Shown here: in pieces, positions 33,093 to 42,756 of the stretch
How positions within the stretch are numbered: position 1 is the first letter of the stretch
Layout: each line of letters opens with the position of its first letter
Translations under genes and position numbers: made by a program
Source: Algoriphagus sp.
GTDB taxonomy: Bacteria; Bacteroidota; Bacteroidia; Cytophagales; Cyclobacteriaceae
Direction of reading: 5' to 3'
Assembly (NCBI GenBank): GCA_030729785.1
Contig: JANQWS010000049.1
Span: forward strand, 21,441 to 77,578
DNA: 56,138 nucleotides
The notes under the pieces: generated by a model
Told to the model about the DNA's origin: nothing
Databases searched by the model: none
The model's input: only the letters and a program-made list of their open reading frames with translations

Positions 33093-35927
33093 TTAATGCG
33101 CTTGCAACCAGTCCGTACCCACCCCGACTTCCACTTCGATCGGCACAGGGAGAGAAATGGCATTGGACATCAATCCTGGAATTTCTTTTTTGAGTAGGTC
33201 AACTTCGTCTTTGTGCGCATCAAACACCAATTCATCGTGCACTTGGAGAATGAGTTTAGACTTCAAATTTTTCCCTTTCATCCAGGCCTGTACATGAATC
33301 ATCGCTACCTTGATCAGGTCAGCCGCCGAGCCTTGAAGAGGGGCATTGATTGCATTTCGCTCTGCAAAACCCCGCATGGTCATGTTGCGGCTATTGATGT
33401 CCCGAAGGTAGCGGCGACGTCCAAGGATAGTCTCTACAAATTCCTGCGTTCTAGCCTTTTCAATCGCTCCATCCATGTACTGTTTGACGGCCGGAAACTC
33501 GATGAAGTAAGCATCAATGATTTCCTTTGCTTCCCCGCGAGGAATGGATAGCCGCTGGGCCAAGCCAAATGCAGAAATACCATAGATGATACCGAAGTTG
33601 GCGGTTTTAGCCTTTCTTCGCATATCTGTAGTCACCTCATCTAAAGGTACCTTGAAAATTTTAGCTGCCGTAGTGGCGTGGATATCACGCCCTGTTCGGA
33701 AAGCCTCTAGCATGGATTCATCCTGAGAAAATGCTGCCATCAAGCGCAATTCAATCTGGGAATAATCGGCAGACAGCAAGACGTAGTTCTCGTCTCGAGG
33801 CACAAATGCCTTTCGGATTTCTCTGCCTCGTGCGGTACGGATTGGAATATTCTGCAGGTTGGGGTTGATTGAAGAAAGGCGTCCAGTAGCTGCCACAAAC
33901 TGATTGTAGGTAGTGTGAATTCTTCCGGTTTTGGGGTTAATCATGGTTGGCAACGCATCGACATAAGTAGACTTCAGCTTGACCATTTGGCGATACTCAA
34001 GAATAGCTTCCGCAATCTCGTGTTCGTCCGCCAGCTTACTCAAGATTTCCTCTCCTGTGGCATATTGGCCAGTTTTGGTTTTTTTGGCCTTGGGATCCAA
34101 TTTCAATTTTTCAAAAAGTACTTCACCAAGTTGCTTGGGGGAAGCCAGATTAAAGCGAACCCCTGCCAATTCGTACACACGCTTTTCGATCTCCTTGCTT
34201 TCTTGTTCTAGGGTGACCGAAAGTTCTGCCAAACTTCCTGTGTCTATTCGCACTCCTTCAAATTCCATATCGGTCAACACCGGAATCAATGGATTCTCTA
34301 CTTCTTCCACTAGCTTCTTTACTCCATTGGCTTGTAAAATCGGGTCCAGCTTTCCCTTAAGGCGAAGCGTAATGTCTGCATCCTCAGACGCATAAGCGGT
34401 CACTTCATCCTCGTCCACATCCCGCATATTGCCTTGACCTTTGCCCTTTTTGCCGATTAATTCGGTAATCGACACCGGCTTGTACTGTAGGTACTGCTGA
34501 GCCAGCCAGTCCATGCCATGCTTTCCTTCCGGTTCGATGAGGTAATGGGCCAGAAGCGTATCGTACAGGGTTCCTTTGATTTCTATCCCGTAGTTTTTAA
34601 GGACTAACAAGTCGTATTTGATGTTTTGACCTATTTTGAGAATAGATTCATTTTCAAATACCGGACGAAGCAGTTCCAATATCTCTTGGGTTTCTTTTGG
34701 ATCAGGCCCTACCGGAATGTAATAGGCCTCCCCCTCCAAGTACGCAAAGGAAATGCCCACCAACTCCGCTCGCATGGCGTCCAAGTCTGTGGTTTCCGTA
34801 TCAAAACAGACCTCCTTTTGTAGGAGCAAGTAGTCTATTAGCTCTTGAACGGCCTCTTTTCCTTTGATTTTATGGTAGTTGTGCGCATTGCTGTGGATGG
34901 TGTCCAGGACAACCGGAACCGCAAGTGAAATGACCTCCCCGTCCTCTCCCTCCTCGAGTTGATTCGTTGGCTGCGAAGCAGGTGCCCCAAACAAATCCAT
35001 CTGTGCTGGGCCAGAAGAGGATGCGGTCGATTTTTTAACAGGGCCTTCCTTAAATACGCGAGCAGCCAGAGTGCGGAACTCCAATTCCGAAAAAATTGCC
35101 CTCAATTTCTCGTCGTCTACACCGGCATACCGAAGGTCTTCTTCATCAAAATCCACCGGGACATCAATTTTAATGGTCGCAAGTTCCTTGGATAAAATTC
35201 CTTGGGCACCAAAGTTTTCCACATTTTCTCGTTGTTTGCCTTTGAGCTGAGCGGCATTAGCGACCACTCCCTCTAGCGTTCCAAATTCTTTGAGTAGTTT
35301 GACCGCAGTTTTTTCCCCAATCCCAGGAATTCCAGGAATGTTATCCACAGCATCACCCATCAAGCCCAAAATATCCCGTACCTGATCGACGTGTTCAATG
35401 TCCCACTTATCGCAGATCTGTTTGGGACCCATCACGTCCACTCCATTGCCCATAAAGGCCGGCTTGTAAAGAAAAATATGCTCGTCTACTAGCTGCCCAT
35501 AGTCCTTGTCAGGAGTCATCATATAGACTGTAAACTGTTCTTTTTCTGCTTTTTTTGCAATCGTGCCAATCACGTCATCCGCTTCAAATCCATCCAGCTC
35601 AAGTACTGGTATTTTAAAAGCTCGAACAATCTCTTTTACCCAAGGAATGGAGACGGTAATGTCTTCGGGTTGCTCCAGTCGATTCGCCTTGTAGGGGGTA
35701 TATTGTTCGTGTCGAAAAGTTGGGGCCTTCGTATCAAAGGCCACTGCAATATGGGTAGGCTTCTCCTTTTCCAATACTTCCAAAAGGGTGTTGGTAAATC
35801 CGAGCATCACCCCTGTATTGAGGCCTTTAGAGTTAATTCTTGGGTTCTTACTAAAGGCAAAATGGGCCCGATAAATCAGGGCCATGGCATCCAAAAGAAA
35901 AAGTTTATATGCTTGGGATTGAGACAT
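33093..35927 (-). CDS. polA: DNA polymerase I
   Basis: A 944-residue replication/repair polymerase with three domains in the usual order: 5'-3' flap exonuclease (about 1-290, LLDAMALIYRAHFAF, MTPDKDYGQLV, GIPGIGEKTAVKLL), a 3'-5' proofreading domain with the metal-binding VCFDTETTDLD intact, and the polymerase domain with SADYSQIELRLMA, GIIYGISAFGLA and the C-terminal LQVHDELVFD. Proofreading is therefore likely active, unlike in some bacterial PolA proteins. It is transcribed into the repeat-rich gap upstream of the DUF1016 gene. Confidence 0.97.
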   Translation of the reverse strand: MSQSQAYKLFLLDAMALIYRAHFAFSKNPRINSKGLNTGVMLGFTNTLLEVLEKEKPTHIAVAFDTKAPTFRHEQYTPYKANRLEQPEDITVSIPWVKEIVRAFKIPVLELDGFEADDVIGTIAKKAEKEQFTVYMMTPDKDYGQLVDEHIFLYKPAFMGNGVDVMGPKQICDKWDIEHVDQVRDILGLMGDAVDNIPGIPGIGEKTAVKLLKEFGTLEGVVANAAQLKGKQRENVENFGAQGILSKELATIKIDVPVDFDEEDLRYAGVDDEKLRAIFSELEFRTLAARVFKEGPVKKSTASSSGPAQMDLFGAPASQPTNQLEEGEDGEVISLAVPVVLDTIHSNAHNYHKIKGKEAVQELIDYLLLQKEVCFDTETTDLDAMRAELVGISFAYLEGEAYYIPVGPDPKETQEILELLRPVFENESILKIGQNIKYDLLVLKNYGIEIKGTLYDTLLAHYLIEPEGKHGMDWLAQQYLQYKPVSITELIGKKGKGQGNMRDVDEDEVTAYASEDADITLRLKGKLDPILQANGVKKLVEEVENPLIPVLTDMEFEGVRIDTGSLAELSVTLEQESKEIEKRVYELAGVRFNLASPKQLGEVLFEKLKLDPKAKKTKTGQYATGEEILSKLADEHEIAEAILEYRQMVKLKSTYVDALPTMINPKTGRIHTTYNQFVAATGRLSSINPNLQNIPIRTARGREIRKAFVPRDENYVLLSADYSQIELRLMAAFSQDESMLEAFRTGRDIHATTAAKIFKVPLDEVTTDMRRKAKTANFGIIYGISAFGLAQRLSIPRGEAKEIIDAYFIEFPAVKQYMDGAIEKARTQEFVETILGRRRYLRDINSRNMTMRGFAERNAINAPLQGSAADLIKVAMIHVQAWMKGKNLKSKLILQVHDELVFDAHKDEVDLLKKEIPGLMSNAISLPVPIEVEVGVGTDWLQAH

Positions 35928-36041
35928 TCGAATCAGGGGTTGGAGTAAGAAAAGAAAGTTTCTGACTTACTAAGATACTACTTTTCCGTAGGAGCTGGAG
36001 GTCAAAAGGAATGGGAAACTGACAATTTCAGACAAACTAAG

Positions 36042-36485
36042 TCAGCCTTCGTTTTCGTGCTGCTTGAGGTAATTCTTGACTTGCAAGCTTCGTAGGAAAA
36101 TAAGGGTCAGCGGAATCAACCAGAGCAATTCGTTGAACACCAAATGAAACACCGATCGCTTGTTCCAGCCTAACTCAGGTACAAAGCCCAAGGCAAACCA
36201 GGTGGCAGCGATAATTTTTCCTGATATCCCTATTAAAATCAGCCAAACCCAAGAAACTGGATAAAAGGCAGCAAAAAATAGTACAAGTCCAATGACGATT
36301 CCGAAGATCCCAAAATAGGAACTGGGAACAGGTTGAGTCGGTATAATTCCCATGGCCATCCAACTGACCACTGTCTCACCGAAATAGGTATAGAAGGCAG
36401 ACCAAGCAATTGTATACATTCCCGCCAGTAGAAGGAGACCTCGAAAATGCATGGGAAATTTGGGGAATACAAGGGGTTGATCCAT
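36042..36485 (-). CDS. Small four-helix membrane protein of unknown function
   Basis: A 147-residue membrane protein with four hydrophobic segments (RGLLLLAGMYTIAWSAFY, YFGIFGIVIGLVLFFAAFY, WVWLILIGISGKIIAATWF and ELLWLIPLTLIFL). No family was identified with confidence. The frame opens at 36518, but the ATG at 36485 (MDQPLVFPKF) is preferred because it leaves a 74-bp divergent gap to the amidase. polA follows on the same strand about 114 bp downstream. Confidence 0.65.
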   Translation of the reverse strand: MDQPLVFPKFPMHFRGLLLLAGMYTIAWSAFYTYFGETVVSWMAMGIIPTQPVPSSYFGIFGIVIGLVLFFAAFYPVSWVWLILIGISGKIIAATWFALGFVPELGWNKRSVFHLVFNELLWLIPLTLIFLRSLQVKNYLKQHENEG

Positions 36486-36559
36486 GGAAAGGTTGATTTT
36501 TAGAGGCGAAATAAACACCTTGAGGTAAAACAGGTTTGGAACGTATACAAAACTATCTA

Positions 36560-38239
36560 ATGAATCGAAAAAACAACCTTCCTTCCTTTGCTTTTCTTTT
36601 TCTTGGCGCTGCTATTTTCTCTGCCTTAGGGTTTGGAATAGGTCAAAATGTTGGCGAAATCAAACCCCCCATCCTTGATGCGGCAGCAGAACTCATAGGC
36701 CTATCTTTCACTGCACAAGAAAAGGACAGCATGATCAGTACACTGACTACCCATCGCAGTAACTATGAACTGCTCCGCAAGCACAAATTAGATAATTCGG
36801 TGGGACCCTCTTTGGTGTTTAACCCTCTTCCTCAGGGTTTCCTCCCCAGCCAACACCAAGAATCCTACGACTGGGGACTTCCTACACTAGTCCCCTTACC
36901 CACTGCCGATGTGGACCTAGCATTTATGCCGGTGCACCAACTTTCTGTCCTGATCAAATCGAGGCAATTGACTTCTGAGCGGCTGACACAACTATACATC
37001 GAGCGAATCAAAACTCATTCAGATACCCTTAAATGCCTAGTCACCCTTTTAGAAGAGCGAGCCTTAAATCAAGCTAGAGCCTTAGACCGGGAGCTTGCAG
37101 CGGGTACTTACAGAGGTCCTCTCCATGGAATTCCTTTTGGGGTAAAGGATTTATTTTCCCTTCCAGGTACCAAAACCACTTATGGAGCCATGCCTTATAA
37201 GGACCAGGTACTCGACGAAACTGCCACCATCATCACCAAATTGGAAGATGCAGGAGGAGTCTTGGTAGGAAAATTTACCCTCGGTGCCTTGGCCATGGGA
37301 GACGTATGGTATGGGGGAATCACCAAAAATCCCTGGAATCTGAAGCAAGGGTCTAGTGGTTCTTCGGCTGGCTCTGCTTCAGCAGTAAGTGCAGGATTGG
37401 TGCCCTTCGCCATTGGAACAGAGACCCTAGGCTCCATCGTGTCACCCTCTACTCGAAATGGGGTCACTGGGCTACGCCCTACTTTTGGAAGGATCAGTAG
37501 GCATGGAGCCATGGCACTCAGCTGGTCCATGGATAAGGTAGGGCCTATTTCCAGATCTGTGTTGGACAACGCAATTGTGCTTTCCATCTTGAATGGAATT
37601 GACCCAAAAGATCCGGCTACCATCCCAGCAGCTTTCAATTATTCAGTAAAAAACGAAGTCAAAAATTTAAAAGTAGGATACTTTAGTTCTTTTTTTGAAG
37701 GAAATCGTCCGGGTATAGAAAATGACCGGGCAGTGTTAGACCTACTGAAAAATCAAGGAATATTCCTCCACCCAGTAGTCTTGAAAACGAATGTCAATCC
37801 GGGACCTTTGGTATCCATGTTATTAGTAGAAGGTGCGGCAGCATTTGACGAATTGACTCGACTTGGTCTGGATGACCAGTTGGTCGCGCAACACAAGGGG
37901 GCTTGGCCCAATGTATTTCGTGCGGCTCGCTTGATCCCTGCAGTAGAATACATTCAAATGAGTCGCCAACGAAGTTTATTAACCGAAGAAATACATGCCT
38001 TGATGAAGGAATACGATGTGATTGTGACCCCTTCCTTTGCTGGACAGCAACTCCAAATCACCAACTTGACAGGTCATCCTGCTCTTTGTCTACCAAATGG
38101 ATTTGGAGCAAATGGCAGCCCTACTTCCATTACTTTATTGGCCAACCTATTTGAGGAAGAAAAATTAATTATGCTGGGTCGTTTGATTCAGGAAAATTCC
38201 GAGTGGCAAGCCAAACGCCCTCCACTTTTTTCGAAATAG
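36560..38239 (+). CDS. Amidase-signature-family hydrolase, probably exported
   Basis: A 559-residue amidase-signature enzyme with a Ser-cisSer-Lys triad: the lysine in FGVKDLFSLPGTKT and the serines in GSSGSSAGSASAVSAGLVPFAIGTETLGSI. The N-terminus carries a hydrophobic segment (PSFAFLFLGAAIFSALGF) that looks like an uncleaved or cleaved signal, followed by about 110 residues of non-catalytic sequence before the amidase fold. A TTG-initiated extension to 36536 is possible but less likely than the ATG at 36560. Neighbouring genes give no clue to the substrate. A clear terminator follows. Confidence 0.88.
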   Translation: MNRKNNLPSFAFLFLGAAIFSALGFGIGQNVGEIKPPILDAAAELIGLSFTAQEKDSMISTLTTHRSNYELLRKHKLDNSVGPSLVFNPLPQGFLPSQHQESYDWGLPTLVPLPTADVDLAFMPVHQLSVLIKSRQLTSERLTQLYIERIKTHSDTLKCLVTLLEERALNQARALDRELAAGTYRGPLHGIPFGVKDLFSLPGTKTTYGAMPYKDQVLDETATIITKLEDAGGVLVGKFTLGALAMGDVWYGGITKNPWNLKQGSSGSSAGSASAVSAGLVPFAIGTETLGSIVSPSTRNGVTGLRPTFGRISRHGAMALSWSMDKVGPISRSVLDNAIVLSILNGIDPKDPATIPAAFNYSVKNEVKNLKVGYFSSFFEGNRPGIENDRAVLDLLKNQGIFLHPVVLKTNVNPGPLVSMLLVEGAAAFDELTRLGLDDQLVAQHKGAWPNVFRAARLIPAVEYIQMSRQRSLLTEEIHALMKEYDVIVTPSFAGQQLQITNLTGHPALCLPNGFGANGSPTSITLLANLFEEEKLIMLGRLIQENSEWQAKRPPLFSK

Positions 38240-38288
38240 GATTGCTTCAAAGGCTCGGGTGAAAAATTGCTGCCTAAACTCAAAAAAG

Positions 38289-38317
38289 AGGCCTTGCAAA
38301 AAATGCAAGGCCTTTTA
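38289..38317. terminator. Bidirectional terminator between amidase and lipoprotein genes
   Basis: A perfect 10-bp stem (38289-38298 and 38304-38313) with a 5-nt loop of A residues, flanked by A and T runs; it serves the two convergent genes. Confidence 0.8.
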
Positions 38318-38318
38318 T

Positions 38319-38873
38319 TTAGTGGATAATTCCCGAAATTTTTAAGTGGTTAGGCGAAAGAAATAGGACTTTCTGAGTTGTTTCAATTTTGTATTGATCG
38401 ATTTTCCCAGTCGCCTGATTCATGTAAAGTTCCCCTAGGGTTGTGCTTGAGTAAAACAAATTTTCATCCTTTATTTTGAAAGTAATCCAGGAGGGATAAT
38501 TCTGCACGTACCGAATCGAAATTTCTTTAACCTTTCCTTTGGCATCAGGCAGTAACTCATGGATAAGCTGATCTGGAGTAGTTCGGGTAGAATAGGCGGT
38601 AGCCAGTGAAGCAACATTGATGTCTGCTTCGTAAAAAAAGGCAAATTCTTCTTTCCAATCTTTGGAAGTGTAAGGCAGATCGGCAATTTGTTGTTCCCTA
38701 TTTATTTCTGTGGTTTTCAATACAGAATCCCCGTCTAATTTTCCGAGCTCTAGGTCCATAAACCCCTTTAAATCAAAATAAGGAAGCTTTTCCAACTTTT
38801 GCGTTTCCTGATTTGGCGCGCAAGCAAACAAAAGTCCTCCAATCAAAAAGGCAAGAAAGTAGGTGATTTTCAT
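38319..38873 (-). CDS. Predicted lipoprotein of unknown function
   Basis: A 184-residue exported lipoprotein: signal peptide with lipobox LFAC (Cys18). The mature part has FDLKGFMDLELGKL, QIADLPYTSKDWKEEFAFFYEADIN and a beta-rich C-terminal half (ITFKIKDENLFYSSTTLGELYMN). No family was recognised with confidence. The start codon overlaps the gpmI stop by four bases (ATGA type), so it is translated from the gpmI mRNA. Confidence 0.72.
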   Translation of the reverse strand: MKITYFLAFLIGGLLFACAPNQETQKLEKLPYFDLKGFMDLELGKLDGDSVLKTTEINREQQIADLPYTSKDWKEEFAFFYEADINVASLATAYSTRTTPDQLIHELLPDAKGKVKEISIRYVQNYPSWITFKIKDENLFYSSTTLGELYMNQATGKIDQYKIETTQKVLFLSPNHLKISGIIH

Positions 38874-40396
38874 GCGTTTAGTAGTAATATTTCTCCAGTC
38901 ATTTCTTCAGGGATTTCGATCCCCATTAATTGAAGGATGGTGGGGGCCAAATCGCCCAATTTCCCATCTTTTACAGAAATTTTTTCTTTGTCCACCAAAA
39001 TAAACGGGACCAAGTTGGTGGTGTGTGCGGTATTTGGACTGCCATCCTCGTTAATCATTACATCCGAATTGCCATGGTCGGCGATTACTATTACAGTATA
39101 CTCGTTTGCACTAGCTGCCTTGACTACTTTTTCTGTGGCAGCATCTACGGCTTCACAGGCCTTTACTGCTGCATCAAAATCTCCCGTATGTCCAACCATA
39201 TCTGCATTTGCAAAATTAAGGCAAATAAAGTTTGCGCTTTTCTTTTTGAATTCCGCAGTGATCTTGAGTGCAATCTCTCCTGCGCTCATTTCAGGCATCA
39301 AATCGTAAGTGGCTACCTTGGGTGAAGGGCAGAGAATTCTGCTTTCTCCGATAAATTCTTTTTCCCTACCCCCAGAAAAAAAGAAGGTTACGTGGGGGTA
39401 TTTCTCTGTTTCTGCGATTCGGATTTGTTTTTTTCCTGCCTTCTCCAATACCTCACCAAGGGTGTTCTTCAATTTGTCCTTTTCAAACAATACTTGCACC
39501 CCTTTGAATGTCTCATCGTAAGCGGTAAGGGTCAGGTAATCGAGTGCCAACTTTTTCATCTTGAAGTCCACAAAATCTCGTTGACTTAGTGCTTGGGTAA
39601 TTTCCCTTCCACGGTCGGTACGGAAATTGAAACACAAGACCATGTCTCCCTCTGCAATAGTAGCAAGCGGTTTATTGTCTGCCCCCACTTGAATAATGGG
39701 TCGGATAAACTCGTCTGTTACATTGTTGGCATAAGATTTTTTAATGGAATTGAGCAAATTTTTTGATTTCTCCCCTTCACCGAGTACCATCGCATCGTAG
39801 GCAAGCTTGATTCGCTCCCATCGGTTGTCCCTATCCATGGCATAATACCTTCCAATAACAGAAGCTATTTTACCCACTGAATTAGAAAGGTGAGTTTGGA
39901 GGTCACTCAAGTAGGTTAATCCACCTTTAGGATCTGTATCTCGACCATCAGTAAAAGCATGAATAAACACTTCCTCCATTTCATGGTGCTTGGCAGCATC
40001 ACAAAGCCCTTTTAAATGTTCACTATGCGAATGAACTCCTCCATCAGAGAGGAGTCCGATAAAATGTACTTTTTTCTTTCCTGCTTTGGCTCTTGCAAAG
40101 GCCGCAGTTAAAACGGGATGCGTAAGTAATTCTCCTTGCTTTACTGCCAAATTAATTTTTACTAAGTCTTGGTAGACTACCCTGCCTGCGCCAATGTTCA
40201 TGTGCCCTACTTCAGAGTTGCCCATTTGACCTTCAGGAAGCCCAACTGCAAGGCCTGAAGCTTCCAGTGTAGCATGTGGATAAGTTTTGAATAAGTCGTC
40301 TACAAAAGGAGTATTGGCTTTGTCAATGGCAGAAACAGCAGGATTAGTAGCAAGTCCCCAACCATCTAAAATTAATAATAACACGTTCTTATTCAT
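38870..40396 (-). CDS. gpmI: 2,3-bisphosphoglycerate-independent phosphoglycerate mutase
   Basis: A 508-residue, two-domain, Mn-dependent enzyme of glycolysis/gluconeogenesis that interconverts 3- and 2-phosphoglycerate. The alkaline-phosphatase-like half carries LLILDGWGLA and the catalytic serine in QMGNSEVGHMNIGAGRVVYQDL; later metal ligands appear in ANADMVGHTGDFDAA and IADHGNSDVM. The frame is open for 18 bp upstream, but the ATG at 40396 (MNKNVLLLILDGWG) matches the family. A TATATTTG box lies only 4 bp upstream of this start, so the transcript may have almost no leader. Confidence 0.96.
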   Translation of the reverse strand: MNKNVLLLILDGWGLATNPAVSAIDKANTPFVDDLFKTYPHATLEASGLAVGLPEGQMGNSEVGHMNIGAGRVVYQDLVKINLAVKQGELLTHPVLTAAFARAKAGKKKVHFIGLLSDGGVHSHSEHLKGLCDAAKHHEMEEVFIHAFTDGRDTDPKGGLTYLSDLQTHLSNSVGKIASVIGRYYAMDRDNRWERIKLAYDAMVLGEGEKSKNLLNSIKKSYANNVTDEFIRPIIQVGADNKPLATIAEGDMVLCFNFRTDRGREITQALSQRDFVDFKMKKLALDYLTLTAYDETFKGVQVLFEKDKLKNTLGEVLEKAGKKQIRIAETEKYPHVTFFFSGGREKEFIGESRILCPSPKVATYDLMPEMSAGEIALKITAEFKKKSANFICLNFANADMVGHTGDFDAAVKACEAVDAATEKVVKAASANEYTVIVIADHGNSDVMINEDGSPNTAHTTNLVPFILVDKEKISVKDGKLGDLAPTILQLMGIEIPEEMTGEILLLNA

Positions 40397-40400
40397 GCCG

Positions 40401-40408
40401 CAAATATA
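40401..40408 (-). promoter_or_regulatory. Possible -7 box of gpmI
   Basis: TATATTTG on the minus strand, 4 bp before the gpmI ATG. A TTTG 13 bp further upstream (40425-40422) has poor spacing, so this is a weak prediction. Confidence 0.3.
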
Positions 40409-40414
40409 GTACAA

Positions 40415-40594
40415 TAGAAACCAAAATCTGGTTCAGAATGTTGTTAAATTGCTAAATAAGGATGTTTTTCATGTTTTCTTTCAGTTGATTTACAGGCAGT
40501 TGACTCCATGATTTAAAATGTGCGGTCGAAGAAAAAAGAAATACCCGCCTAGTCAAACAGAAACCTTGAGAGAAGAAAAGGCGTATTCGGAAAA
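40415..40594. other. Divergent gap between gpmI and nadC, left part
   Basis: Gene-free A+T-rich DNA. The regulatory elements I can name are in the right part (dyad at 40595 and nadC promoter) and next to gpmI (TATATTTG box). Confidence 0.4.
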
Positions 40595-40616
40595 GAAATT
40601 GCCTTAAGGCATTTTC
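40595..40616. promoter_or_regulatory. 22-bp dyad upstream of nadC
   Basis: A near-perfect palindrome (20 of 22 positions symmetric) with the perfect core TGCCTTAAGGCA at 40600-40611. It ends 4 bp before the presumed -33 box of nadC. This is the geometry of a regulator binding site; the regulator is unknown. Confidence 0.5.
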
Positions 40617-40620
40617 AAGA

Positions 40621-40647
40621 TTTGGCAAACATCCCCCCCTAAATTTG
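40621..40647 (+). promoter_or_regulatory. Predicted nadC promoter with a C7 tract in the spacer
   Basis: TTTG (40621-40624) and TAAATTTG (40640-40647), spacer 15 bp, containing seven consecutive C residues (40633-40639). The leader to the ATG at 40662 would be only a few bases. Confidence 0.4.
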
Positions 40648-40661
40648 TTAATTTTGGCTTT

Positions 40662-41522
40662 ATGAGACCCTCCTACCTTAGTGAATCGGCAATCGAACAA
40701 TTTATTCAAAGTGCCCTAATGGAGGACATAGGTCCTGGAGATTATTCTTCGCTCGCAGCCATTTCCAAGGAGGCCATGGGTACCGCACGTTTATGGATCA
40801 AAGATCGCGGGGTTTTAGCAGGAATGGAATTGGCAGAACTGATTTTTAAGGCGGTAGATCCCCGCTTAGAACTCGTTTTTTTTAAAAAAGATGGAGATCT
40901 GGTAGTTCCAGGAGATTTTGGCTTTGAGGTGACAGGACCTGTAGTTTCGATTTTATCCGCCGAACGAGTCGTCTTAAATTGTCTTCAGCGCATGAGTGCC
41001 ATTGCCACCAAAACACAAGGACTCAGCCAGCTTATTGCACATACCAGAGCAACGCTTTTGGATACACGCAAGACCACCCCAAATTTCCGCCTCCCAGAAA
41101 AATGGGCAGTATTTATTGGAGGGGGCCAAAACCATCGTTTTGCCTTATACGACCGGGTGATGCTAAAGGACAACCACATTGACTTTGCCGGCGGGATTGC
41201 AAAGGCAGTAAGCCGTGCTCAAGCGTATTTAAAAGAAAATAACCTTTCCCTACAAATTGAAGTGGAAACTAGGAGTTTGGCAGAGGTGGAGGAAGTACTC
41301 AAAATCGGGGGGGTTGACTACATTTTATTGGATAACATGGACCCAGCCACACTAAGAGCCGCCGTAAAACGGATCGATGGCCAGATAAAAACAGAAGCTT
41401 CTGGTGGAATCACCGCAGAAAACCTAGTTGAAATAGCGGAGTGTGGGGTAGATTTTATTTCTATGGGAGCACTTACCCATTCCGTTTCCAGTTTAGACCT
41501 CAGTCTAAAGGCCTCTCAATAG
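40662..41522 (+). CDS. nadC: Nicotinate-nucleotide diphosphorylase (carboxylating) NadC
   Basis: A 286-residue quinolinate phosphoribosyltransferase of de novo NAD synthesis: quinolinate plus PRPP to nicotinate mononucleotide. Family segments include [45 protein letters not shown], the substrate-binding [20 protein letters not shown], and C-terminal [11 protein letters not shown] and [13 protein letters not shown]. nadA and nadB are not adjacent. The last 23 bp overlap the convergent queG gene. Confidence 0.96.
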   Translation: MRPSYLSESAIEQFIQSALMEDIGPGDYSSLAAISKEAMGTARLWIKDRGVLAGMELAELIFKAVDPRLELVFFKKDGDLVVPGDFGFEVTGPVVSILSAERVVLNCLQRMSAIATKTQGLSQLIAHTRATLLDTRKTTPNFRLPEKWAVFIGGGQNHRFALYDRVMLKDNHIDFAGGIAKAVSRAQAYLKENNLSLQIEVETRSLAEVEEVLKIGGVDYILLDNMDPATLRAAVKRIDGQIKTEASGGITAENLVEIAECGVDFISMGALTHSVSSLDLSLKASQ

Positions 41523-42447
41523 AAAGGAAATCTACGTTTCGTTTGATTCCTTTGTACTTGGTTCGGTTAACAGCAGAACCAGCAAATACACGTTTGAAAG
41601 TTTCTTCCGTGAGCTCTCTCCAATCCTGTAAAGTGAAGGATTCCAGTTCAGAAGAGGGACTAAAACCAGGCTCTTGGTGAGGTGTTGAAAACCGATTCCA
41701 AGGACATACATCCTGACAAATATCACAACCAAACACCCAGTTGTCCATCTGCCCACTAAATGTGGCAGGAATGGCCTCTTTTAGTTCGATGGTGAGGTAA
41801 GAAATGCAACGAGAGCCATCTACTACCCCTGGCTCAATAATCGCGTCAGTAGGGCAGGCATCTATGCAGGCCGTACAGGTGCCGCAATAGTCCTTAGTCG
41901 TAGGAAGGTCTGGCGTCGCTTCCAGATCGATCACTAGCTCTGCCAAAAAGAAAAAACTTCCCATGGAGCGATTGAGTAGAAGGCTATTCTTACCAATCCA
42001 TCCCAACCCTGCTCGCTGTGCCCATTGACGCTCTAGGATGGGTGCAGAATCTACAAAGCTCCGACCATGAATCTCACCAATTTCATCTTTAAGGCAACTC
42101 AAAAACTCTCGGAGCTTTTCCTGAATCAAGTCGTGGTAATCCTTGCCATACGCATATTTGGCTAATTTGAGGTCTTCAGATCCTTGAGGAAGGGATTTTT
42201 CTGGGTAATAATTGTACACCAAAGACACCACCGTTTTTGCTCCATCGACCAGCTTTCGAGGATCAAGTCGTTTATCGAAGTGATTGGACAGGTACCCCAT
42301 CCGACCCTGGTAATCTCGACGGAGCCATTCCTCCAATTTAGGGGCCTCTTCAGCCAAAAAGTCTGCCTTAGCTATTCCGCAAAAGTTAAACCCTAGCCGC
42401 TTGGCTGTAGCTTTAAGTAGTTGGGCATGCCGTTCAGGAGTAGTCAT
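41500..42447 (-). CDS. queG: Epoxyqueuosine reductase QueG
   Basis: A 315-residue cobalamin-dependent iron-sulfur enzyme that makes the last step of queuosine tRNA modification, reducing epoxyqueuosine to queuosine. Two [4Fe-4S] motifs are visible: [16 protein letters not shown] and [13 protein letters not shown]. Upstream lie the family stretches [20 protein letters not shown] and [13 protein letters not shown]. Length matches QueG without the HEAT extension seen in some homologues. It shares the need for cobalamin with the CarH-like regulator. It converges on nadC with a 23-bp overlap. Confidence 0.96.
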   Translation of the reverse strand: MTTPERHAQLLKATAKRLGFNFCGIAKADFLAEEAPKLEEWLRRDYQGRMGYLSNHFDKRLDPRKLVDGAKTVVSLVYNYYPEKSLPQGSEDLKLAKYAYGKDYHDLIQEKLREFLSCLKDEIGEIHGRSFVDSAPILERQWAQRAGLGWIGKNSLLLNRSMGSFFFLAELVIDLEATPDLPTTKDYCGTCTACIDACPTDAIIEPGVVDGSRCISYLTIELKEAIPATFSGQMDNWVFGCDICQDVCPWNRFSTPHQEPGFSPSSELESFTLQDWRELTEETFKRVFAGSAVNRTKYKGIKRNVDFLSIERPLD

Positions 42448-42756
42448 CGGGAATCGAAAATAGGGACTTTATCCCTTTTTATCCTACACTTGAATCCTAG
42501 TTTATTTTTAAAATTGTCTGCCTATATACCAGTAAGCAAAGCCCATCCCTACTTGGAATTGAATTCCACGTCCAGTTTGAATTGTGTGCTAGCTTGTGCA
42601 ATTGCATGCCCCTACGATTAGCAACCTATTGGATAATGCTGTTATTTCTAGGATTATTTTGTGCCTAGCCAAACTCCTAGCCCATGTCGCGTGTTATACC
42701 AACGTGCCTAGCAATTGCCTCCTTTTTCGGAGACCTTATTTACCTAAATTAAATCC
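42448..42756. other. Divergent intergenic region, 309 bp
   Basis: Separates queG (minus) from the VWA gene (plus). It contains small palindromes such as TGCAATTGCA near 42597-42606 but no promoter of the expected form, no terminator and no credible gene. Confidence 0.45.
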
